DNA of 7,214 nucleotides from Caryophanales bacterium UBA6356 (GTDB taxonomy: Bacteria > Bacillota_I > Bacilli_A > RFN20 > CAG-826), in contig DJRQ01000006.1 in assembly GCA_002440125.1 (NCBI GenBank), forward strand, positions 6,557 through 13,770, read 5' to 3'. Both the position numbers and the translations under genes were made by a program. Every line of letters begins with the position of its first letter. Position 1 is the stretch's first letter. Under the pieces are notes generated by a model that saw nothing but the letters and a program-made list of their open reading frames with translations, did not search any database and was not told the origin of the DNA. Of this stretch, positions 1-5,874 are shown one piece after another.

Positions 1-1902
1 TTCCAAAGAAGCCTTCTCATCGAGCAAACGGTGGTATTCGGCCTCTTTTTTGATAACTTCCTTTTCGGCTAATTCGAGTTGCATTCTGGAAGCGTTGCAG
101 CCGATGTAAGGCGTTTCGTAGATGCGTTGCTTGGTTTGACGGGCGGCTTTGGACTTATAAATCATGACCGTGCGGGTGATGGAAGACTCGTAATTCTTGA
201 GTTCGTCTTCGCTATCGACGCAGATGATGTTGCCCATGATGTAGTCGGCGTAGCGTCTTGCGTCTTGGTTTAAGGCGTGTACTTTCAAAGCTAAGCTGTT
301 TTCGAGCGGCTCCAAATCGCGGAGTTTCGAAACGTTGACAAGGCCGACGCCATATATGCCTAGACGATTCTTGTTTTTCTCATATAAGCGCAAAGCATCA
401 TCGAAGTATTCTTCGGGTACGAAGAGGTCGAAGCGGCGGGTATTCAAATACCCTTCGACGGCATTACGCCATTCTTCTTCGCCTTTTTCCATGTCGAGAA
501 GCTCGCAAAAAGGCTTCGCTAGTATTTCCTTATGGTAGATTTCCTTTAATCCATCTTGAATGACGGCAATGAGATTGGTGACGTTTGGATCGTAGCTCGA
601 TAAGCCTCGGCTCAAGAGGTTCTTTCTTTGCACAAGTTCCGATTCTTCGGCGCTTACAGCATTGATCTTGATGTCGTTTTGAACGATTTGCTCGGCGATT
701 TTGTTGCGGATCGAAAGCAAAGTTTCGTGGTATTTCTTCGCTTCGTCCATAAAGCCTGAGAAATCGTCGCTTCCGATGAAGTCGGCCAATTTGTTTTTGA
801 TTTTGAGATTCTTGCCGATTTCGATTTCTTTTTTGAGCGTTTCGTTCCAGGCCTCCGCTTTCTTAAGATAGCTGAGTTCCAATGCGCTCTTCTCCTTGAT
901 TAAAGAGGTGAGCAGTTCTTTCTCGCTCTCTGGATTTTGAAGCGAAGAGAGATTCTTCTCGAGATCGCGAAGTTGCTCCGCCAAAGCGCTTGCCTTATCC
1001 TCGAGTTCGTTGATGAGCTTCTTGTTTTTCTCGATGGTGGCTTGAGCTTCTTCGACTTTTTTATTCTCGCTATCGACTTCTTTCTTATAGCGGTGGGCCG
1101 AAAGAAGCCTCATTTCCTTGTTAAGCTCTGTCAAAGTGTCGCCCAAGCGGGTGATCTTTCCAAGCTCCTCTTCTTTATTGATATCTTCTTCCACGCGTTT
1201 TTGAAGCTCGTTATAGACGAAGATGTTGCGCTTCATGTTGGTGAGGTCGACGGCTTTATCGGGCATCAGGAATTGATAGACGAATTGGTTGACGTCTCGA
1301 ATCGGACGGAAAGCGACGGCCTTCGGAAGGAGCTCGTAGTAGCGTTTCGTCTCGATGCTTAGAAGGGAGCAAATCTTCATGCGGATATCATCGCGCGTCC
1401 CTTCGATGGGCCGAAGCTTTTCGCCCAGCTTCTCCATCATTTTTTGGAAGGAAAGGATTTGGGTGTTCTTTTCGCTTTTATTGACGAAAAGGTCATCCTT
1501 CATCCTTTCATCTTCGATGTAATAGAAGGAACGAGTGACTTTTCCCTTTTCTTCTTGGATTTCAAGACACACGCCGGTTACGAAAGGCTTTTGGGTATAT
1601 TCGTCAAACCACTCTAAGGCAATATGGCTAATGACGTTAGGTTGGTTCCGAAGGTTCTCTTTGCCTTCGATGCCGATTTTGGCGCGCATGTAGCTTTCCG
1701 CGGTGCGGCTGGCGCGGTCGTTGGCGGCGCTATTGAAGAACTTCTCTTCGCCGCCCGTCAAGAAAAACATGAGGGCGTCTAGAAGGCTGCTTTTGCCTGA
1801 GCCATTTTCGCCAAAGACGAGCATGGAACCCTTGACATCGATTGTTTGGTCATAGAATCCATGCCAGTTTATGAGTTTGATTTTGGTGAGACTTTTCTTC
1901 AT
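1..1902 (-). CDS. jetC: JetC, SMC-like ATPase of a Wadjet system (C-terminus off window)
   Basis: This is the motor subunit of a Wadjet (MksB/MukB-like) complex. In studied systems JetABC extrudes DNA loops and JetD then cuts small closed circular DNA such as plasmids. The first 634 residues are visible and the frame is open to base 1. Residues 1-30 form the N-terminal ATPase strand region. A Walker A motif, GENGSGKSS, lies at residues 31-39 (bases 1786-1812), followed by LLDALMFFLTGG and the family-typical AANDRASRTAESYMRAKIG at 59-77. Residues about 225-435 are Lys/Glu/Leu-rich and look like the first coiled-coil arm. Residues about 455-600 form a compact hinge-like domain (EEEWRNAVEGYLNTRRFDLF at 475-494), and the returning arm begins near 605. 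The signature motif and Walker B would be in the missing half. The ATG overlaps the jetB stop as ATGA, with AAGGAG 7 nt upstream (1910-1915). A Mks chromosome-organising condensin is a less likely alternative. Confidence 0.9.
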   Translation of the reverse strand, partial: MKKSLTKIKLINWHGFYDQTIDVKGSMLVFGENGSGKSSLLDALMFFLTGGEEKFFNSAANDRASRTAESYMRAKIGIEGKENLRNQPNVISHIALEWFDEYTQKPFVTGVCLEIQEEKGKVTRSFYYIEDERMKDDLFVNKSEKNTQILSFQKMMEKLGEKLRPIEGTRDDIRMKICSLLSIETKRYYELLPKAVAFRPIRDVNQFVYQFLMPDKAVDLTNMKRNIFVYNELQKRVEEDINKEEELGKITRLGDTLTELNKEMRLLSAHRYKKEVDSENKKVEEAQATIEKNKKLINELEDKASALAEQLRDLEKNLSSLQNPESEKELLTSLIKEKSALELSYLKKAEAWNETLKKEIEIGKNLKIKNKLADFIGSDDFSGFMDEAKKYHETLLSIRNKIAEQIVQNDIKINAVSAEESELVQRKNLLSRGLSSYDPNVTNLIAVIQDGLKEIYHKEILAKPFCELLDMEKGEEEWRNAVEGYLNTRRFDLFVPEEYFDDALRLYEKNKNRLGIYGVGLVNVSKLRDLEPLENSLALKVHALNQDARRYADYIMGNIICVDSEDELKNYESSITRTVMIYKSKAARQTKQRIYETPYIGCNASRMQLELAEKEVIKKEAEYHRLLDEKASLE

Positions 1903-2540
1903 TTTGTTTCTCCTTCCTTCTTCGTTTCTTCCTCGTTAGGGCCGGTTAATTCCTTCATCTTCTCGATGATGTTTTCCAAATCATTGGCTGGAAGAAGGAC
2001 GTGGATGCTTGGGAAAACCTGGATAGGAGTGTTGGTTTGAAGGACGCTTGCCCGGAAGTCGATAATCTTATGGGTTTTTAGCTTGCGAAGCGAATCGAGA
2101 TAGAAAGAAGGGCGTTTCGCGTAATCCAAAAGGCCTGCGATCTTGAGCTGCTCGACGATTTCCTCAAGAGAAATGATGACCTTATCCTGGCTGGTGACTT
2201 TCTTTTTGGCTTCGATTTCTAAAATGCGAAGAACGAAAAGAATCGCGGTATCGAGCTTATTGAGGCGGACGCGGTTTCTATTCTCGGTCGTTTTGATGTA
2301 GGCCAAGGAATTTTCGTAATCGAAGACGAATTCGTAATCGATGATGGAGAAATAATTGGCAACCATCGTTTGGTGTTCGGCCAAGAAGAAATAGTCGTCA
2401 ACGTCTTCGTCTTTTTCCTTCACCAAGAAGGTTTCGCCAAGCAAACGGTTAATGACTTTGGCGAAGCGGTCTCTGTTTCCTTCGGTGAATTCGTAATAGT
2501 CTTCGCTAAAGGATTCGAGTTGTTTGTTACGGTCTGTCAT
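1899..2540 (-). CDS. jetB: JetB, MukE-like (DUF4194-type) Wadjet subunit
   Basis: This 213-residue protein is the KITE-type accessory subunit that, in characterised Wadjet complexes, binds the JetA kleisin and helps clamp DNA against the JetC heads. It has the usual length and pattern of the DUF4194/JetB family. An N-terminal helical part carries NRLLGETFLVKEKDEDVDDY (31-50). It is followed by YFFLAEHQTMVANYFSIIDY, a short beta-rich stretch, and the family-like segment RLNKLDTAILFVLRILEIEA (92-111). A second winged-helix-like portion follows (about 120-185), and the tail is Glu/Lys-rich and probably disordered (about 200-213). The ATG lies in the end of jetA as an ATGA overlap, with AGAGGT 6 nt upstream (2547-2552). 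The stop overlaps the jetC start in the same way, so its translation is probably coupled on both sides. The family call rests on recognised pattern and gene order, not a search. Confidence 0.88.
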   Translation of the reverse strand: MTDRNKQLESFSEDYYEFTEGNRDRFAKVINRLLGETFLVKEKDEDVDDYFFLAEHQTMVANYFSIIDYEFVFDYENSLAYIKTTENRNRVRLNKLDTAILFVLRILEIEAKKKVTSQDKVIISLEEIVEQLKIAGLLDYAKRPSFYLDSLRKLKTHKIIDFRASVLQTNTPIQVFPSIHVLLPANDLENIIEKMKELTGPNEEETKKEGETK

Positions 2541-3937
2541 GCTTTTACCTCTTTCAATACGATGTCAAAAGATTTTGTTTTATATCCGAAAGTCTCGTAA
2601 TAGTCATCGTGGAATACGACTTCGTAATCCATTTCGCTATAGGAACTATAAGCTTCGATCATCATGAGCATGATGAGGCGATTCCAACTATTGACGAGAA
2701 TGTCTTTGGAGCTCTTCTTCTTTTCTTTTCCGAGCTCTTTCCGGACGAAGTCATTTACTCTATCGCGGGAGAAAATATCTTCCATGAAGAGTTTGGCCAT
2801 GGCGAGATTGAAGTCTTCTTCGCTCGCCAAAGGCGTCTCTTGATAGTAGACATCGGTCTTCTCTTTGGCTCTGGCTCTGTTATAAAGCGAGTTCTCATCC
2901 ACTTGCAAGGATGTGTATAAGGGGAGGGCTGCCCCATAGTCGATGGCATTAGAGCCATCTTTAATGACTTTAAGGGCGTTTTGAAGGAGGCCCGTGACAT
3001 CCTTCCTGTTATTGAGAAGGAATTCAAACTTGGCTTGGGCGCTCGTATGGAACTTGGTGTTCTTCTCATCGATTAAAGCGACGAGGTTATCGACGCTTTC
3101 GAAGCGGCGGATGCATTCTTCGAGCTTTTCGGCGTAGCGATTATAGACGCTATGGATGGTTTCTTGACTCGGATTGACAATCCAGTCGCTTTCCAAAACG
3201 TTTTGGACGATCTCATCCATGTGGTTATAACGGAGATCGCTTAGTTCCGCCAATATCTTAGCGGTGTACTTGCTAGGATTATCGCGTGTCTTGAGATTAT
3301 AAAAGACTTTCAAAAGGACTTGGTTTCGGTATTTGTCGACCAAGAGATCAAGGACTTCTTTTGGAGACAGCTTCTCGTCGTTTATCATCCTTTCGGTGAA
3401 ACGGCGGATTTTGGGAAGAAGGCCTTGCAAGCCATGGAACAAGGAAAGGGTCTCTTCGTAAATCTGCTCCAAGATGCCTTTCGATTGATGGAAATCGAAA
3501 TTATCAAGAGCCTTCGCGATGAGATAGAAGTAGCCGGTGAATTCAACAGGCTTATCTTCCCTTTCGATAAGGTTATGGAAACTTTCCATAATCATGATGG
3601 CGTCATTTGTGAGGGAAAGCGTGGTGATAAAGCCTTCCGTCGTATCTTCTTCGAGCCAGCCGGTTTTCTTAAAACGAGCGATTTTGCTACTGGCCATGTA
3701 GCGGTGGTCTTGGTTTTGCTTATCGAAATCCTCCTCTTCGTCGAAATCCTCGAAAATGTGGGTGTCGATGTAGGCTTTCAAATCGTCGACCAAGTCGTCG
3801 CGAGAAATCACTTGAACGTTTCGCTTGGACATGAAAACGTCATAAATGAACGAAAGCAGCTCATAATTCGTCCGTTTATCGCCATAGACGAAAACGGAGA
3901 ACATTTGGGGGTTTATGACATCGAACAGATTGTTCAA
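2537..3937 (-). CDS. jetA: JetA, kleisin-like Wadjet subunit (DUF5716-type)
   Basis: This 466-residue protein is the first gene of the operon. JetA is the MukF-like kleisin that dimerises, links the two JetC heads and recruits JetB. The N-terminus (NNLFDVINPQMFSVFV, 2-17) and the following helix resemble the DUF5716/JetA family. Residues about 25-125 look like a winged helix followed by an acidic loop (EDFDEEEDFDKQ, 63-74) and the segment SSKIARFKKTGWLEED (83-98). Residues about 140-320 are long amphipathic helices, for example SKGILEQIYEETLSLFHGLQ (152-171). Residues about 375-466 are the C-terminal domain, with a basic KEKKKSSK stretch at 404-411. The start is TTG: a perfect AGGAGG lies 8 nt upstream (3946-3951), and an in-frame TAG at 3956-3958 excludes any earlier start. 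The stop overlaps the jetB ATG as ATGA. The sequence does not look like the DUF3375 JetA of type I Wadjet, so a type II or III system is more likely. Confidence 0.87.
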   Translation of the reverse strand: MNNLFDVINPQMFSVFVYGDKRTNYELLSFIYDVFMSKRNVQVISRDDLVDDLKAYIDTHIFEDFDEEEDFDKQNQDHRYMASSKIARFKKTGWLEEDTTEGFITTLSLTNDAIMIMESFHNLIEREDKPVEFTGYFYLIAKALDNFDFHQSKGILEQIYEETLSLFHGLQGLLPKIRRFTERMINDEKLSPKEVLDLLVDKYRNQVLLKVFYNLKTRDNPSKYTAKILAELSDLRYNHMDEIVQNVLESDWIVNPSQETIHSVYNRYAEKLEECIRRFESVDNLVALIDEKNTKFHTSAQAKFEFLLNNRKDVTGLLQNALKVIKDGSNAIDYGAALPLYTSLQVDENSLYNRARAKEKTDVYYQETPLASEEDFNLAMAKLFMEDIFSRDRVNDFVRKELGKEKKKSSKDILVNSWNRLIMLMMIEAYSSYSEMDYEVVFHDDYYETFGYKTKSFDIVLKEVKA

Positions 3938-3945
3938 TTTCGTTT

Positions 3946-3951
3946 CCTCCT
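3946..3951 (-). promoter_or_regulatory. Shine-Dalgarno site deciding the jetA TTG start
   Basis: On the minus strand this is a full AGGAGG, separated by 8 nt from the TTG at 3937-3935. With the in-frame TAG at 3956-3958, it fixes TTG as the start. The next in-frame ATG is codon 12, which would remove the conserved N-terminal segment. Confidence 0.8.
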
Positions 3952-3987
3952 TTTCCTATTTTTGTTAAGCATCATATCTTTTTTGTG

Positions 3988-4008
3988 TCGAAGCGATCTC
4001 GGCTTCGA
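3988..4008. repeat. Perfect 7-bp inverted repeat in the jetA leader
   Basis: TCGAAGC (3988-3994) and GCTTCGA (4002-4008) form an uninterrupted inverted repeat around a 7-nt spacer. The repeat lies just downstream of the proposed jetA transcription start and about 50 nt before the start codon. It could be an operator for a dimeric repressor or an RNA hairpin near the 5' end of the message. No U-run follows on either strand, so it is not an intrinsic terminator. Its role is inferred from position only. Confidence 0.5.
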
Positions 4009-4022
4009 TAATTCACCTGAAA

Positions 4023-4031
4023 ATTTTAGCA
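4023..4031 (-). promoter_or_regulatory. Probable extended -10 promoter of jetABC
   Basis: Read on the minus strand, TGCTAAAAT is an extended -10 element (TGn plus TAAAAT, five of six matches to TATAAT). No good -35 hexamer lies 16-18 nt upstream, as is common for extended -10 promoters. The DNA upstream (about 4032-4080) is strongly A/T-rich and could help polymerase bind. Transcription would begin near 4016 and give a leader of about 80 nt before the jetA TTG. A second -10-like word, TATGAT (minus strand, near 3971-3976), lacks a matching -35 and is less likely. Confidence 0.45.
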
Positions 4032-4129
4032 AAGACGGAGGTAAAAAGATTAGAAAAAGATAAAAAAATTGAAAGATTTTCTTCTAGGAACCCCTTTTTC
4101 CTTTTTCTTATCTCGAAGCGAGCTTTCCT

Positions 4130-4157
4130 TTGACGTCCTATCGGCTCAATGGATATT
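4130..4157 (+). promoter_or_regulatory. Probable sigma-A-type promoter of rpiA
   Basis: TTGACG (4130-4135, five of six to TTGACA) is followed after 16 nt by GATATT (4152-4157, four of six to TATAAT). Transcription would begin near 4164, about 70 nt before the rpiA ATG. It points away from the jetA promoter, so the 295-bp gap (3938-4232) is a divergent control region. Apart from the sites listed here and the A/T-rich tract, I see no gene or RNA in that gap. Confidence 0.4.
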
Positions 4158-4232
4158 CAAATTTCGATACTTTATTGTTTGCGCTCGTTTCTCACCTTGC
4201 CTAAAAGAGTTGTTTAAGCACATAATTGAAAA

Positions 4233-4979
4233 ATGATAGAGAAAAACAATTTAAACCTAACGCCGAATGGATCCTTCGACGCTTTGGTCGCTTCTCTTCG
4301 CGAGGAGCTTGGATTCGCTAACATTTCCCACGAAGAAGAGAAAAGAAAAATCGCTTTAGAACTGGCGAGTTTCGCCAAAAATGGCGATCGGATCGGCTTA
4401 GGAAGCGGAAGCACCTCTTTTCTAGCGACTGTCGCTTTGGCCCATCGCGTCTCGATTCTGAAACTCAATGTCCAAGTCGTTACTACTTCCTTTGAAATCA
4501 CGCATCTCGCTCTTTCTTTAGGGCTAAACGTCGGTGAACTCTGCGATGGAAAACTCGATTGGTGCTTTGACGGTGCCGATGAGGTGGATAGTCGCAAACG
4601 CCTTATTAAAGGGCGAGGAGGCGCCATGCTTCGCGAGAAAATGGTCCTTGCTAATGCCAAAAAAGCTTACATTTTAGTGGACCCTTCGAAACGCGTGAAC
4701 CATCTTGGCGAGCGTTTTGCCATCCCCGTTGAGGTCCTTAAGGAGGCCCTTTATCCGGTGCGTCGCAACTTATTGGAACTTGGTGCAAGCGAAGTCAGAC
4801 TCCGGAAAGCGGGGACATCTAAAGATGGCCCTGTTCTCACCGAACATGGCAATCTTATTCTCGATGCTCGCTTCCAAAATATCCCCGATGAGCTCGAAAA
4901 AAGAATAAAAAGCCTTGTCGGTGTGGTGGATAGTGGGCTCTTTATCGGCTATCCTCAGATTGAGATTCTCGGCTTATAA
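4233..4979 (+). CDS. rpiA: Ribose-5-phosphate isomerase A
   Basis: RpiA interconverts ribose 5-phosphate and ribulose 5-phosphate in the non-oxidative pentose phosphate pathway, in the cytoplasm. The 248-residue protein carries the family motifs in order: GLGSGST phosphate-binding loop (55-61), FDGADEVD (112-119), KGRGGA (126-131), REK (134-136), TEHGNLILD (203-211) and VGVVDSGLF (229-237). By alignment from memory to E. coli RpiA, the catalytic residues D81, D84, K94 and E103 correspond to D113, D116, K126 and E135, all present. KGRGGA has Arg where Gly is usual. E. coli RpiA has 219 residues; this one has about 30 extra at the N-terminus (1-30), which I do not recognise. The ATG follows an in-frame TGA closely (4227-4229) and has no clear Shine-Dalgarno, so the true start may be different. 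It is a single gene, divergent from jetA and followed by a weak hairpin. Confidence 0.95.
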   Translation: MIEKNNLNLTPNGSFDALVASLREELGFANISHEEEKRKIALELASFAKNGDRIGLGSGSTSFLATVALAHRVSILKLNVQVVTTSFEITHLALSLGLNVGELCDGKLDWCFDGADEVDSRKRLIKGRGGAMLREKMVLANAKKAYILVDPSKRVNHLGERFAIPVEVLKEALYPVRRNLLELGASEVRLRKAGTSKDGPVLTEHGNLILDARFQNIPDELEKRIKSLVGVVDSGLFIGYPQIEILGL

Positions 4980-5017
4980 AGAATCGCTAGGCCGCCTAGA
5001 ATCTTTACTTTCTTTTT
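4978..5017 (+). terminator. Possible weak terminator after rpiA
   Basis: Overlapping the rpiA stop codon, CTAGG (4987-4991) and CCTAG (4995-4999) pair around a 3-nt loop. An outer AAAGA/TCTTT pairing (4978-4982 with 5002-5006) lies across an internal loop. A pyrimidine-rich stretch ending in TTTTT (5013-5017) follows. The stem is short and the T-run is displaced, so termination may be partial. Confidence 0.35.
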
Positions 5018-5091
5018 AAAAAGCACATTTTCTTGTTTCTTTGAGGCTTTTTTGTGCTACTTTACTAATAGTTAAAAGAGGAAAGCATATT

Positions 5092-5832
5092 ATGGACCAA
5101 TACGATTACAAGACGATCAATATACCAAAAGGCTCGGAAGAGGAATTCCATCGCGTCTTCCAAAGCTTTGGCTTTCGCCCCATTATTTCCCAAGAAGTGA
5201 CCTTGCCGCGTGCTATGGATGGAAAAATCCAAGGCCAAAGCGATATGGCGCACTTCTATAATCCCAAAGAAGCGGATGAAGCGCTTTTGGGATTATCGCT
5301 TCATTCGAATGATGCTCCGGTGGATAACTACATTCGACTCACCTATGGAAGAAATAGGATGTCGAGTGACTTTAAGAACTACTCGAAAGCGGAACATCTT
5401 TATAACCGCATGACCTACGATTGCTATCTTCTTTATATGAAGGCCAAGAAAGCGAAAAAGAAAAGGAACCTTCCTGGCATCGTGATCGCTTTGTTCTTGC
5501 TTCTTCTTTTAGGAGGCCTCGCTTGCGGTGCCTTAGGGTATTTCAAGGGTGGCTATGAGACGGCGCTCAAAGAAGTTTTCCATGCCAATGCTTGGGGGAT
5601 GCTTTATTGGTTTGGCATGGCCTCCGCTCTTTTGGGGCTTTTCCTCTTCCTTCTTTTCGGAACGCTTCGCCGCGCCTTCCAAAGCGCCAAATATGGCCGC
5701 TATAAGAATGCCATGTTGAATCTCGAGGAGATGAAAAGCGATTTCCGTAACGCTTTCCGCCATAGTCAAGAAGTCCCACCTCTCGACGAAGAGAGAATTA
5801 AGCTCATCGAGAAAGTCAACAAACTTCAATAG
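5092..5832 (+). CDS. Unrecognised protein with two membrane helices
   Basis: I do not recognise this 246-residue protein. Residues 1-116 form a soluble, mixed-charge N-terminal domain with many Tyr and no obvious motif. A strongly basic patch, KAKKAKKKR (117-125), precedes a hydrophobic helix at about 129-150 (VIALFLLLLLGGLACGALGY). A short loop, 151-166, leads to a second helix at about 167-190, ending before another basic stretch (RRAF). The positive-inside rule suggests that both termini are cytoplasmic and only the short loop is outside. Residues 200-246 are charged and helical. The ATG is chosen because GAGG (5078-5081) lies 10 nt upstream. The frame extends back to a TTG at 5041, but that would add 17 residues with no ribosome binding site. 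It follows rpiA by 112 nt and ends in a strong terminator. There are no catalytic signatures, so function is unknown. Confidence 0.85.
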   Translation: MDQYDYKTINIPKGSEEEFHRVFQSFGFRPIISQEVTLPRAMDGKIQGQSDMAHFYNPKEADEALLGLSLHSNDAPVDNYIRLTYGRNRMSSDFKNYSKAEHLYNRMTYDCYLLYMKAKKAKKKRNLPGIVIALFLLLLLGGLACGALGYFKGGYETALKEVFHANAWGMLYWFGMASALLGLFLFLLFGTLRRAFQSAKYGRYKNAMLNLEEMKSDFRNAFRHSQEVPPLDEERIKLIEKVNKLQ

Positions 5833-5840
5833 CAATGCCC

Positions 5841-5867
5841 AGGACCTCCCATCAGGTCCTTTTCTTT
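5841..5867 (+). terminator. Intrinsic terminator
   Basis: AGGACCT (5841-5847) and AGGTCCT (5854-5860) form a perfect 7-bp stem with a 6-nt loop (CCCATC), directly followed by TTTCTTT. It starts 8 nt after the stop codon of the two-helix membrane protein and ends only 7 nt before the proposed transporter ATG at 5875. Confidence 0.9.
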
Positions 5868-5874
5868 AAAAAGA

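Noticed and set aside
937..1362. Plus-strand open frame rich in Leu/Phe, membrane-protein-like
   Set aside because: It is the complement of the Lys/Glu-rich coiled coil of JetC, which always reads as hydrophobic residues in the antisense frame.
3320..4063. Long plus-strand open frame (247 codons) antisense to jetA
   Set aside because: It lies opposite a well-supported gene, starts mid-gene, and its translation has no recognisable family or ribosome binding site. It results from the codon bias of jetA.
4149..4217. Short plus-strand frame of 22 codons before rpiA
   Set aside because: It has no Shine-Dalgarno, its ATG falls within the proposed rpiA promoter, and the peptide shows nothing recognisable.
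4214..4660. Minus-strand open frame opposite rpiA
   Set aside because: It is Ser/Arg/Lys-rich with no motif, fully covered by the clearly conserved RpiA frame.
5018..5058. AGCACA (5022-5027) / TGTGCT (5053-5058) inverted repeat as a riboswitch or terminator
   Set aside because: It is only 6 bp with a 25-nt loop and no U-run in the right place; likely chance in T-rich DNA.
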